Shown here piece by piece: positions 41,101 to 48,223 of a stretch of DNA of 64,000 bases (positions within the stretch are counted from its first letter, which is position 1; every line of letters starts with the position of its first letter). The DNA lies in contig NZ_CP104311.1 in the NCBI RefSeq assembly GCF_036864975.1, positions 62,001 to 126,000 on the forward strand, written 5' to 3'. The position numbers and the translations under genes were made by a program. Source of the DNA: Methylococcus capsulatus. Lineage in GTDB: Bacteria; Pseudomonadota; Gammaproteobacteria; Methylococcales; Methylococcaceae. The notes under the pieces were generated by a model that saw only the letters and a list, made by a program, of their open reading frames with translations, searched no databases and had not been told where the DNA came from.

Positions 41101-42196
41101 CTCGATCACGGTCATGGCCGGCCTGAACGGCAACCAGGCGCGCTTCGACAAGTTCGCGGAGAAATATGACCCCACCTCGGGCCGATACCGCCATCTCCTG
41201 CGGGACTACATGCGCAGACGGACCGGCAACGCCAGACTCGATTATGCCGGAGCGATCGACGCTTACCAGACCCTGCCCAGCGATCAGCGGGACGAATTGT
41301 TGCTGGCCATCCTGTTCGAGGAAATCCGGGCCTCCGCCGCCCAGGCCGCCAAGACCGGACGCAAATCCGACTACGACCGCGGCTTCGCAGCCATCGACAC
41401 CCTCTTCCCGACCGGCGGCGACACCCGCTACAAGGGCAATCTCAGCCTGTTCTTCAGCAAGATCCACACGGTCGACGGCGGCGACATCAATCTTCTCGTT
41501 CCCGGTGGCGGCGTGAACGCCGGTCTCGCCGTCGCCTTCGCCGGATCGAAGGCCGCGAGCGATCTGGGCATTGTCGCCCAACGGCAAGGTGCCGTGAACG
41601 CCTTGGTGAACGGCAATTTCATGGTCAACCAGTCGCGAGTGTTCGCCATGGACGGTGGGGACATCACCATCTGGTCATCCAATGGCAACATCGACGCCGG
41701 CCGCGGCGCCAAATCGGCCATCGCCGCCCCGCCGCCACGGATCACCTTCGACGAACGCGGTAACCTGCAGGTCGAATTCCCGCCGGTCGTATCGGGCAGC
41801 GGCATCCGCACCGCCGCCAGCACAGTTCCCCTGCCGGGCAACGTTTACCTCGCCGCGCCGCGCGGCGTGGTCGATGCGGGCGAGGCAGGCATCGGCGGCA
41901 CCAACGTGGCGATCGCGGCGACGGCCGTGCTCGGCGCCAGCAACATTCAGGTCAGCGGCACCGCCACCGGCGTTCCCAGCACCAATGTCAGTGTCCCGGT
42001 GGCCCCTGCCGGAGCCGCAGCGGCCGCAGGGGCGGCCACGCAGGCAGCCATGCAGTCCACCGTATCCGACAGCGAGCAGAAAACCGAACCCACGGTAGCC
42101 AACTCCAGCAGCCTCAACCCGCTCAAGGTTGAACTGCTGGGATTCGGCGAATGTTCGACGAGCGACATCAAGAACGGATCGCCCGGCTGTACCTGA
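32147..42196 (+). CDS. Giant filamentous haemagglutinin-family exoprotein (TpsA)
   Basis: A 3349-residue secreted or surface-bound beta-helix protein exported by the preceding TpsB. The start is ATG 32147 after GGGAAACGAG; the open frame further upstream is inside tpsB. There is an extended signal region (TVLAGAFLAGGAAQAGSLPV), then the TPS secretion domain (ITINQHSDRA-like NQHSDRAILNWKSFNIG, NRIYQNDPSRIFGKLSANG, LLNQNGFLFGKGSQVDVNTL). Thousands of residues of repeated GG-x-V-x-V strands form the beta-helix, and the C-terminal part (residues about 2500-3300) looks like the DUF3739 haemagglutinin region. Two cysteines, at positions 13 and 2 from the end, are the only ones I find. It is likely an adhesin. 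Confidence 0.92.
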   Translation: MTTREPASRKAHLAPTDLGLKPLVASVRTVLAGAFLAGGAAQAGSLPVPAGVFVSSGSADQSIAGNLLTINQHSDRAILNWKSFNIGAENAVQFKQPSASSIALNRIYQNDPSRIFGKLSANGQVYLLNQNGFLFGKGSQVDVNTLLVSTLNITDDTFQRGITKVVDQDGRAALVGDGKVYRVDEQGHFVLDEKGNRVKIGIEFAEGSSVKTANSGRIIAAAPAVENKGDLSAPDGQILLIAATDKVYLQEAGKDSNLRGLLVEVGTGGEVTNIGKALAERGNVTLMGFAVNQQGRVSATTSVRVNGSVRLLAREGASVRREGDAWLLQANRTKRIAPLDDGLGTQATVNLKGGSKTSANPDLNDPATAVDGQTQDASWVEIMGHQVRIEDGAQLISRSGKVTVTATENPANPGLDNVKNDARVYVDKGARIDVSGIKDVGVAMERNVVTVELRSNELRDSPLQRDGVLYGKKIRVDIRKGTPIADISGELDRIARTVAERSTNGGTLNLVSEGDAVLRRGALLDFSGGSVAYRSGYIDTTQLLTPDGKTVDIGSADPNQTYAGIFGQVTQKFKAWNLTKNWDIIGPRHLGRYEQGYVEGKAAGTLDIKAAALALEAEMRGASTAGLHQREAGAQPPGGTLKIDLARSPDSTQSVIFGGASATLGIGKDQPFPQDPDKPGQPAALVLSADKLRNSGIMYADIKTNGKVAIRAGENLTLTDGGSLALTGGEINVDGTITAHAGQVGLSTRLTSATLGKLSGAIELGSGGAIDVSGQWINDRPADATGHSVQDRSRVLVNGGTVSVKAEGDVSLAAGSRVDVSGGARRTGKDSIKAGDAGSIRLEAAAVDGSDLKLKGTLEGYAFAGGKGGSLSLVSDQVILGNANDAEIAKGADPLVLTPDFFGQGGFAHYSVGSNKSGVTVTDGTRIQLSVKNRVLDPKAVRRVSGSNFLDFAQVKLLPELSRQAGEFDLMLAQKVGQGGKGAAVRIGDGAVIHTDAGGKIALQSDSSIFMNGTLEAAGGDVAMTVTPPAGTDPAFKADQGIWIGSGAKVDVAGTALLYSDRPDHVTGQVLDGGTITLHADRGFVVVDEGSKLDVSGTQGRLDVPVRGPNGAIAQDRRQIASSGGTIAIRAAEGIQLYGTLDGHAGNGAGAAGGGLSLELNPNTRAEPDEIGQGQTPFPKVPSVITLTQSGPEGTATVQGEAVAPSRYGQALLSVDQVERGGFSELTLRTPSRIELAGSVDLHTDRSIVLDAPVLAFTPASGTAAGKVSLDSAYVALGSTQTRPGNAAPTTGKGSLRVDAGLIDLVGTAALQGFDGADLKSTGDLRLIGVRTTQQQRDFLGEFLAAGDLTLTADQIYPSTLSDFRIAVTGTNDGTLRIKQGDSNGGTVLSAGGKLTLEAPNIVQEGTVKAPLGELNFQASKRLELAAGSVTSNSAKGAIIPFGRTQGGLDWIYPLGDQNLVFTAPPEKKLVLDGPKVEIADGSVIDTRGGGDLFAFEFVPGPGGSYDLLDPTSTGYQEAYAILPSFKGTTAPYDPLETANSGLKVGDSVYLSGGGGLKAGDYVLLPAHYALLPGAYLVTPDKNATNIVPGLHLQRADGAPIVAGYRTVSGTSIRDALWSGFAVEPGSAARTRAEYSTYGANEFFAAKAAKDETAVPYLPRDAGSLLISAETALGLDGRVSAKAASKGRGGRLDIDAANIAIVSEGKAGQATGSTIKLVAEKLNGLGVSSIAIGGVRKGEDGTVTVDTHASTISLEQNARLKGAEFILTAKDNITLAKGSGITAEGSSKGIGTPKVYKVDGDAAFLRVSTSDQADLQRAGVSGQTGSIRIGAGATLSTSNSMIVDATANMDLSGKLLAQGGSVSLGASRIGLGADASFQNGLALSQAALNALQANELRLNSGSDISLYGPVELTSQRVVLRSGGLLGFDNAGQTASIKAGDIRLENPLAASTNRTGNGNGTLSLVADTVELGEGAYTLKGYSKVTVEAGKAIVGSGAGTLSAAADLDFNTPVVTGDRGADTRIDATGHVVAIQSSGPAQASADALGAQLSITADSIRNGGTISLKSGVVKFDALKGDVVLAAGSNIDVSGREVSIGKANVKTDGGAVELSSRTGNVALESGAQLALNGSKGGELMVSAAAGRFRFEGGVDAHGTERGGRFGLDVHTLENGGDVGGIAGKLASAGFSDGISLRTRTGDLQLNAGDTLAARTVELAADQGSVRIDGSLKAQGDNASLDLRADSGLTLAAGADLEAHGSTGQGGRIAMESLGQGPQGGITVASGARIDVSATDGSVNGTVNLRALRTGQDVAVSGNLGSSVTGARETTVEAVRVYDHSGTIDSTDIAAWKTDTDTYMANASAIESRLGLPGGLRAGLEIRSSGDLTLGSTGWDLVDWRYGGRPGVLTLKAAGQLSIDGKLSDGFRDDPNGIDVSGILGPGATVAVKDMLQSGSSWSYRLQAGTDVVVGADVAVRTGTGDIDVDAGRDVVLTNAGSSIYTAGRPTDTQRYGNFKNGFVAFQFYGEYPVDGGDVHISAGRDVIGAKTGQFFDGWLVRTGNWTDGTSHQGETPTAWAVAIGGPVGTSAQQGSFQQNIGALGGGNITVEAGRDVSDLSAVIATTGKQTGTPSKPNNPSDSDFNTNEVQISGGGNLTVRAGGDVLGGTFYTGKGVGEISARGAIKESANGLGPVLALGDSRFSLSAGQDIELGAAINPTVINNTSARNFFLTYSDRSGIALESLAGNVRLQNDIPGMVSAVNKLRSARNQLSFPGASLSALSVYPASLDVTALQGDVVLERGFTTYPAAKASFNLLAGGNIGSGSVGDNVNVTQSDADPALLPGIATPTRSWDDASQRLQPFGASNLIHAQVPVHRGDTEAAQIYANGNIASVDPLLLVLPKAVDVMAGRDLFDVSLHVQHPDYAMSTVTAGRDIRFTSPRNAQGNLVNLTREIRLSGPGQLWVSAGRNIDLGASEGIYTIGNTENRALPDNGASITVMAGLNGNQARFDKFAEKYDPTSGRYRHLLRDYMRRRTGNARLDYAGAIDAYQTLPSDQRDELLLAILFEEIRASAAQAAKTGRKSDYDRGFAAIDTLFPTGGDTRYKGNLSLFFSKIHTVDGGDINLLVPGGGVNAGLAVAFAGSKAASDLGIVAQRQGAVNALVNGNFMVNQSRVFAMDGGDITIWSSNGNIDAGRGAKSAIAAPPPRITFDERGNLQVEFPPVVSGSGIRTAASTVPLPGNVYLAAPRGVVDAGEAGIGGTNVAIAATAVLGASNIQVSGTATGVPSTNVSVPVAPAGAAAAAGAATQAAMQSTVSDSEQKTEPTVANSSSLNPLKVELLGFGECSTSDIKNGSPGCT

Positions 42197-42213
42197 CGGG
42201 ACGGGCCGATCCG

Positions 42214-42241
42214 GCGCCGCGGCGGCCGCACGCCGTGGCGC
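42214..42241 (+). terminator. Hairpin after tpsA
   Basis: GCGCCGCGGCG and CGCCGTGGCGC form an 11-base stem with one G-T wobble and a 6-base loop, 18 bases after the tpsA stop. No T-run follows. Confidence 0.5.
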
Positions 42242-42769
42242 GGCGATGAAACGTCCCACATCGCATCTTCAGATCCCTAAAAAGGGGCTCGGTCTTTGGG
42301 AACGGTCAAACTCAAGCCCCTTACCAAACGGCAACCTATGCTTGGCCCTTACGCGCAACTACGTTCTCCGTACCGCCCCCATCGGAAGGGAACCCCAATG
42401 AGGTGTTCACCTTTCCCCCGCTCTTCTTCCATCAAGCCGACTACACGCCACGATACAGCGGCCTGAATTTAGCCCTGCTTTCCGACGTAGCCGGCGTATC
42501 TGTATACGGCAGCGAGCCTGCGACGTCGAACACGAATCCTGCCCGTCACCGACCAAAGACCTTCCGGGTCATCTCCACCACTCCGGTTTATATCCCTACC
42601 GCCGGCACAACCGAAAGCCTCACAACCCTTGAAAAATCGGCCCCGCCGCCTCTGGCACCAAACCTGCTAAATCTGCCGTGGGAGCCACCGACCATAGATA
42701 TCCCCAATATCCGTGGAGCAGCATGCGTGAGCTCCTCCGTTTCAATGCCAATGACAAGAGGACTTACCC
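42242..42769. other. Intergenic region, no gene supported
   Basis: About 530 bases leading into the AT-richer block. A perfect 8-base inverted repeat (AAGGGGCT 42282-42289, AGCCCCTT 42315-42322) could be a second transcript end. A 142-codon frame at 42403-42831 is proline-, serine- and threonine-rich and overlaps the following secreted gene in another phase, so I do not accept it. Confidence 0.5.
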
Positions 42770-43447
42770 ATGAAAGCAGACCACATCATCCCAGTTGTGT
42801 TGATGAGCGCAGGACTTCTCTCGGCAGGTAACATTCAAGCCCATGAAGCACGCTGCCTCGCAAGTACGACCCATCACGATCCATGTTACTACCTGGTTCT
42901 CGTAGGATTTACCCATGAGCCAGCACTGGCCAATGAAGTGAATGGACTCGATCTGTGGATCAAAAAGAACGTCGGCACCCCAACCACGCTAGACCTCACC
43001 AAAACGATTCCCGATTTCGACGACGACACCAATAACGGCGGCGCCAAATACGTTCCCGTCGACGTCATGAAAGACGACACCATCATGAATGTCATGATTC
43101 ACGTTCTGCGCCTGAAGAAACAGACACACATAACCACAGAATCGGATAAGAACGTCATTAGCGCCACCATGCTGAAGCCTTACTACGGATACACCATGAT
43201 GGGCCCACTGGTTCAAAGCATGGACCCTATATTTAATTACAAATATTCCGCACGCTTCATCACAGGCCCGACCGGCCCAAGGACCGGCGAATCTGCAGAC
43301 GTACAAGGCGTTGGTGCCTATGGATTCCACATCATGGCCATGATCAATGACGAAACATACGACGAATTTTTCGTATGTGGCCAAGGAACCACAAACCCCA
43401 CGGGCGACGCATTTTCATGTGTCGGCGCACCCCAAAAAATAAAATAA
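42770..43447 (+). CDS. Exported protein of unknown function
   Basis: A 225-residue protein with an AGAGGA ribosome site and a signal peptide (MKADHIIPVVLMSAGLLSAG, cleavage near IQA-HEA). I do not recognise a family. Four cysteines (two near the start of the mature part, two near the end) could form disulfides. A central VDVMKDDTIMNVMIHVLRLK stretch and the repeated FITGPTGPRTG and GFHIMAMINDETYDEFFVCG segments look like a beta-rich secreted fold. It sits between the TPS module and the efflux operon with 490 bases after it, so it may be monocistronic. Base composition is lower in GC than upstream genes. Confidence 0.65.
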   Translation: MKADHIIPVVLMSAGLLSAGNIQAHEARCLASTTHHDPCYYLVLVGFTHEPALANEVNGLDLWIKKNVGTPTTLDLTKTIPDFDDDTNNGGAKYVPVDVMKDDTIMNVMIHVLRLKKQTHITTESDKNVISATMLKPYYGYTMMGPLVQSMDPIFNYKYSARFITGPTGPRTGESADVQGVGAYGFHIMAMINDETYDEFFVCGQGTTNPTGDAFSCVGAPQKIK

Positions 43448-43938
43448 CGGCCAGCACCGATCAGCCAGGGCAATGCTAACGGTAACCGCCAATATCCCTT
43501 CCGCGCGAAGACAACAAACTTGGCGGCTACGACCATGATCAATATCCGATGAGTCCATTATCTCAATAATAAGTCAGAATGAATATCTAGGAACGAAAAA
43601 CTTTCAAAAGTCGCTTGAGCGAAGTAATTTTTCTGCTTGTTGTTTGTCTGCTGTATCGATTTATGAAACCTCGCACGGGCCCATCGCCAAATGAGGCCCG
43701 ATAACGATATCTTGCTTGCTCGGTCGACTACACACGACCGAGCCCTATGATGCACGCTTATACCACGAATTCCGCAGAGCATCGGTTCGGCCAAAAGTAT
43801 CCACATACCCCAGACTTTGCCTCTAAACAAAGACAAAAGGGCCACGACATCTTTTTATCAACACAGCTACGGTTTCCATGGTCCAACCTAGCGAAAATGG
43901 ACGACGAAGCTGACTGAGTAAACACCCCACCCTGAACG
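43448..43938. other. AT-rich intergenic region with hairpin
   Basis: About 490 bases with no supported gene. Minus-strand frames of 95-123 codons have no family match and look accidental. A perfect 9-base stem, GCTCGGTCG (43718-43726) and CGACCGAGC (43735-43743) with an 8-base loop, lies mid-way. It could end a transcript from either side or be a regulator site for the efflux operon. No regulator gene is present. Confidence 0.5.
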
Positions 43939-45027
43939 ATGAACGTAACATCGCCTCTATATATCATCCTCATTGCCATGTCAGTATCGGCCTGCCAACA
44001 GGCTGACACCGAAACACACCAGGACACCCCGAAATACGAGGCAACCACCCCATTTCGTAAAGATTTATCAATAAAAAAGGAATATGTATGCCAAATACAC
44101 GGCATCAGACATATCGAGGTGAGATCCATGGAAAAAGGCTACCTACAAAACATATATGTGGATGAAGGTCAGTTCGTACGTCAAGGCCAGCCCTTATTCA
44201 AAATCATGCCCGCCATATACCAGGCCGAACTTATGAGGGCACAAGCCGAAGCCAACATTATGAATATCGAATATAAAAATACCAAAGGCTTGGCCGACCA
44301 AAATATTGTATCCCAGAATGAACTTGCTTTGGCCAAAGCAAAGCTGGATAAAGCCAATGCCGAAGTAAAACTAGCAGAAACCCATCTGAGCTTCACAGAA
44401 ATAAACGCCCCATTTGATGGAATCGTGGATCATCTGCTGGCTAGAAATGGCAGCCTTTTAGACGAGGGCACGCTATTAACCACGCTTTCCGATATCAGTA
44501 AGTTATGGGTCTATTTCAACGTGCCGGAATCCGAATATCTCGATTACAAAATTAACAATAATAACGACCAGACATATTCTAAAGTGAAGCTCAAAATGGC
44601 AAATGGTGCGATTTTCGATCAGGAAGGCAAAATCGAAACGATCGAAGCAGATTTCGACAACACTGCGGGCAATATCGAGTTCAGGGCGACGTTTCCGAAT
44701 CCTAACGGCCTCCTTCGGCATGGAGAAACCGGAACCATCATAATGAAAAAGCCATACAAAAATGCTTTGCTTATCCCCCAAAAAGCAACGTTCGAAGTCT
44801 TGGATAAGATGTTTGTCTACATCATCAACAATGAAGGCACTGTCGAACAAAGGTTGATCACGATCGACGCCGAAATCCCATATTTCTTTCTGGTAAAGCA
44901 AGGCGTCAAAGATGATGAAAAGATCTTGATCGAGGGCTTACGTAAAGTACATCCGGGCGATCATGTCGACATCACTTTAATTCCGACGGAAAAGCTACAG
45001 TCAAATCTGCAGCTCCATGCCGAATAA
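43939..45027 (+). CDS. RND efflux periplasmic adaptor (membrane fusion protein)
   Basis: The membrane-fusion subunit linking the inner-membrane RND pump to its outer-membrane channel. It has 362 residues. The N terminus (YIILIAMSVSACQQADTE) carries a lipobox ending SAC, so it is probably a lipoprotein anchored in the inner membrane. Then IEVRSMEKGYLQNIYVDEGQ and FVRQGQPLFKIMPAIYQAEL form the biotinyl-lipoyl half. An alpha-helical hairpin spans about 95-150, then LSFTEINAPFDGIVDHLLAR, a beta-barrel region and a membrane-proximal domain follow. This resembles the AcrA/MexA-type HlyD family. First gene of a three-gene pump operon. Substrates cannot be deduced. Confidence 0.9.
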   Translation: MNVTSPLYIILIAMSVSACQQADTETHQDTPKYEATTPFRKDLSIKKEYVCQIHGIRHIEVRSMEKGYLQNIYVDEGQFVRQGQPLFKIMPAIYQAELMRAQAEANIMNIEYKNTKGLADQNIVSQNELALAKAKLDKANAEVKLAETHLSFTEINAPFDGIVDHLLARNGSLLDEGTLLTTLSDISKLWVYFNVPESEYLDYKINNNNDQTYSKVKLKMANGAIFDQEGKIETIEADFDNTAGNIEFRATFPNPNGLLRHGETGTIIMKKPYKNALLIPQKATFEVLDKMFVYIINNEGTVEQRLITIDAEIPYFFLVKQGVKDDEKILIEGLRKVHPGDHVDITLIPTEKLQSNLQLHAE

Positions 45028-45046
45028 ACAGGATTCGCATTCAGCT

Positions 45047-48000
45047 ATGTTTGGCACTTTTATCAATAGACCGGTGATGGCGATATCGCTGTCACTATTG
45101 ATCGTGTTCATGGGCTTTTTATCGATCAAATCATTGCCGGTATCACAGTTTCCAGATATTGCCCCGCCCCGCGTCACCGTCACACTGTCATTCCCTGGTG
45201 CCAGTGCAGACGTGTTAGTGAAATCGTCCATCATCACCATCGAACGTGCGATCAATGGCGTTCCCGGCATGAAATACATGGTTTCCGCTGCGACGAGCGC
45301 TGGGGAAGCAACAATCCAGATCCTATTCGATCTGGGAATCGATCCTCTGCAAGCCATGATCGACGTCAAGACTCGGTTGGATACAACCATGAGTCGCCTT
45401 CCACAGTTGGTAACACTCGAAGGCGTCTGGGTCCAACGTATCCAGCCAAGCATGCTCATGTATATCAATCTGTTCAGCAAAGATAGGAACGCAGATCAAA
45501 AATTCCTTTTCAATTATGCATTCGTGAATGTCGTTCCCGAAATCCAACGTGTAAATGGAATAGCACAGGCCAGGATTTTGGGTAGCCGCCAATATGCCAT
45601 GCGAATATGGCTGAACCCTGAACGAATGAGAGCTTATAAGGTTTCAACTGAGGAAGTACTAAAAGCCATCGAAGAGCAAAGCATTATCGGCCGACCTGGC
45701 AGATTAGGACAGAGCACTGGCGTCACCGCCCAATCGAAAGAATATGTTTTAGTATATGAGGGCTGGTACAACAAGCCCGAGCAATATGAGAATATTATTA
45801 TAAGGGCTAATTCAGAAGGTGAACTGTTGCGTATAAAGGATATCGGCACCGTTGATCTGAATAGTGAGTTTTGGAACATCTACTCGGATAAGGATGGCCT
45901 TCCTTCGGCCTCGATCGTCCTCAATCAAAACTACGGCACCAACGCCAGCAAAGTAATCGAAGATGTAAAGAAGAAACTGAAAGAATTGAAGGAAACTTTT
46001 CCGGAAGGAATGGATTATGAAATCAATTACGACGTTTCCCGATTTCTGGATGCCTCTATCCACAAAGTTCTTCATACATTGATGGAAGCCTTCGTGTTAG
46101 TCGCACTGGTTACGTTTGTTTTCCTGGGTGACTGGCGCTCAACGTTGATTCCAATCCTTTCTATTCCTGTCTCGTTGATTGGTACGTTTGCCGTCATGCA
46201 GGCTTTCGAACTATCGATCAACCTGATCACGCTATTCGCCCTGGTACTCGCCATCGGCATTGTGGTCGACGATGCCATCGTCGTAGTCGAAGCCGTACAT
46301 GCCAAGATGGAAGCAGAACACCTCTCCCCCTATCAGGCATCCAAAAAGGTTCTAGGCGAAATCGGCGGCGCCATCATTGCCATCACATTGATAATGATAT
46401 CAGTGTTCGTACCTATTTCCTTCATGAGCGGACCTGTGGGGGTGTTTTATCGACAGTTTGGTATTACTATGGCGTCCGCGATCCTCATTTCTGCCTTAGT
46501 CGCGCTATCACTTGCACCAGTCCTCTGTGGCATGATTTTAAAAAATAGCCACGGGCAACCAAAAAAGCGAACTCCTGTCAGCATCTTCATTGATACTTTC
46601 AATTATTTTTTTGAAAAGGCAACCGGCCGATACGTCAAAATTCTAGAAAAGATCGTCACTCGCCGTGTAGTGACGTTTCTTGCCTTTGTAGGATTCTCTA
46701 TTGGTATTTATGGGGTTAATCTTAACTTACCCGCAGGCTTCATTCCTGGCGAAGATCAAGGGATGATATACGCGATAATTCAAACCCCCCCAGGATCGAC
46801 AATAGAAACCACCAACAAGGTTGCTCGTGAACTTGAGGAACTGGCTAAAGGAATCGAAGGCGTCAAGTCCGTTTCATCACTTGCCGGATATGAGGTTCTC
46901 ACTGAGGGCCGAGGATCAAACGCAGGCACATGTATCATCAACCTGAAAGATTGGGAAGAGCGCAAGAATACTGTACAGGACATCATCAAGGAACTAGAGG
47001 AGAAATCCAAGGATTTTGGAGCGATCATTGAATTTTTTGAACCCCCGCCCGTACCCGGTTACGGCGCCTCATCAGGTCTAGCGTTAAGATTGCTTGATAA
47101 GTCAGACGTTATTGATTATCAGCAATTTGATAAAATTACTCAAGATTTTCTTATGCAATTAAAGAAGCGCAAGGAGTTGACCGGACTATTTACTTTCTAC
47201 GCAGCTAATTTTCCCCAATATGAGCTTGTAATAGATAATAAGCTTGCGATGCAAAAACATGTATCCATAGCCAAAGCCATGGAAAATCTCGACATCATGA
47301 TTGGGAGCACCTACGAGCAAGGGTTTATTCGCTTCAACAATTTTTTTAAAGTATATGCACAGGCACTTCCAGAATACCGTAGATACCCTTCCGATATTCT
47401 AAATTATTTTGTCAAGAACGAAGAAGGTGAAATGGTGCCTTACTCGTCATTCATGACGATGAAAAAGACCCAAGGACCGAATGAAATCACCCGTTACAAC
47501 CTTTATAATTCCGCAGTTATTCGGGCGGCTCCAGCAAAAGGATATACTTCTGGAGATGCTATCGAAGCCGTCAAAGAGGTCGCAGCAGCGACGCTTCCAC
47601 GGGGTTATGACATCGCATGGGAGGGGTTGTCGTTCGACGAGGCGGCCCGAGGCAATGAAGCAGTCATCGTTTTCATGGTCGTCATTGTATTCGTTTATCT
47701 CGTTCTCGCAGGTCAGTATGAAAGCTTTATCTTGCCCTTGGCTGTGCTGTGTTCCCTGCCTGCAGGCATCTTTGGCTCCTATTTCTTACTGAAACTGGCA
47801 GGGCTCGCTAATGATGTGTATTCACAAATAGCGCTGATAATGCTTATTGGCTTATTAGGGAAAAATGCTGTACTTATTGTAGAGTTTGCTGTTCAGCGAC
47901 ACAGTCAGGGGTTATCCGTCAAGGACGCAGCCATCGAAGGAGCAAAAGCGCGCTTCCGTCCTATCCTAATGACTTCGTTTGCTTTTATCGCAGGTTTGAT

Positions 48001-48223
48001 ACCCTTGGTGAAGGCCACGGGCGCGGGCGCAATAGGAAACCGCACTATCGGAACAGCATCAATGGGCGGAATGCTATTCGGAACCGTCGTAGGCGTCGTC
48101 CTGATACCTGGGCTCTATTACCTGTTTGGCAAGATAATTGAAGGTAGATCCTTAATCAGAAACGAAGACAGCGAACCTTTTACCGAAACTTATCATTACA
48201 CCAGGGATGACCTTGATGAGTAA
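45047..48223 (+). CDS. RND multidrug efflux transporter permease (HAE1 type)
   Basis: A proton-driven inner-membrane pump of the AcrB/MexB type. I prefer the ATG at 45047 (1058 residues) over that at 45017. It follows an AGGA, starts with the family FGTFINRPVMAISLSLLIVF, and puts the proton-relay pair at Asp408-Asp409, where AcrB has 407-408. Visible: PDIAPPRVTVTLSFPGASAD, IGIVVDDAIVVVEAVHAKME (helix 4), PISFMSGPVGVFYRQFGITM, GEDQGMIYAIIQTPPGSTIE, and LIGLLGKNAVLIVEFAVQRH (helix 10). Twelve helices and two large periplasmic loops fit the usual length. Codon use is AT-richer than flanking genes. Substrates are unknown. Confidence 0.92.
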   Translation: MFGTFINRPVMAISLSLLIVFMGFLSIKSLPVSQFPDIAPPRVTVTLSFPGASADVLVKSSIITIERAINGVPGMKYMVSAATSAGEATIQILFDLGIDPLQAMIDVKTRLDTTMSRLPQLVTLEGVWVQRIQPSMLMYINLFSKDRNADQKFLFNYAFVNVVPEIQRVNGIAQARILGSRQYAMRIWLNPERMRAYKVSTEEVLKAIEEQSIIGRPGRLGQSTGVTAQSKEYVLVYEGWYNKPEQYENIIIRANSEGELLRIKDIGTVDLNSEFWNIYSDKDGLPSASIVLNQNYGTNASKVIEDVKKKLKELKETFPEGMDYEINYDVSRFLDASIHKVLHTLMEAFVLVALVTFVFLGDWRSTLIPILSIPVSLIGTFAVMQAFELSINLITLFALVLAIGIVVDDAIVVVEAVHAKMEAEHLSPYQASKKVLGEIGGAIIAITLIMISVFVPISFMSGPVGVFYRQFGITMASAILISALVALSLAPVLCGMILKNSHGQPKKRTPVSIFIDTFNYFFEKATGRYVKILEKIVTRRVVTFLAFVGFSIGIYGVNLNLPAGFIPGEDQGMIYAIIQTPPGSTIETTNKVARELEELAKGIEGVKSVSSLAGYEVLTEGRGSNAGTCIINLKDWEERKNTVQDIIKELEEKSKDFGAIIEFFEPPPVPGYGASSGLALRLLDKSDVIDYQQFDKITQDFLMQLKKRKELTGLFTFYAANFPQYELVIDNKLAMQKHVSIAKAMENLDIMIGSTYEQGFIRFNNFFKVYAQALPEYRRYPSDILNYFVKNEEGEMVPYSSFMTMKKTQGPNEITRYNLYNSAVIRAAPAKGYTSGDAIEAVKEVAAATLPRGYDIAWEGLSFDEAARGNEAVIVFMVVIVFVYLVLAGQYESFILPLAVLCSLPAGIFGSYFLLKLAGLANDVYSQIALIMLIGLLGKNAVLIVEFAVQRHSQGLSVKDAAIEGAKARFRPILMTSFAFIAGLIPLVKATGAGAIGNRTIGTASMGGMLFGTVVGVVLIPGLYYLFGKIIEGRSLIRNEDSEPFTETYHYTRDDLDE

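Noticed and set aside
42403-42831. 142-codon plus-strand frame before the exported protein at 42.77 kb.
   Set aside because: Overlaps that gene in another phase; proline/serine/threonine-rich with no signal or motif.
43558-44129. Minus-strand frames before the efflux adaptor as a divergent regulator.
   Set aside because: No helix-turn-helix or family pattern, and poor protein composition; no TetR, MarR or LysR-type gene is visible there.
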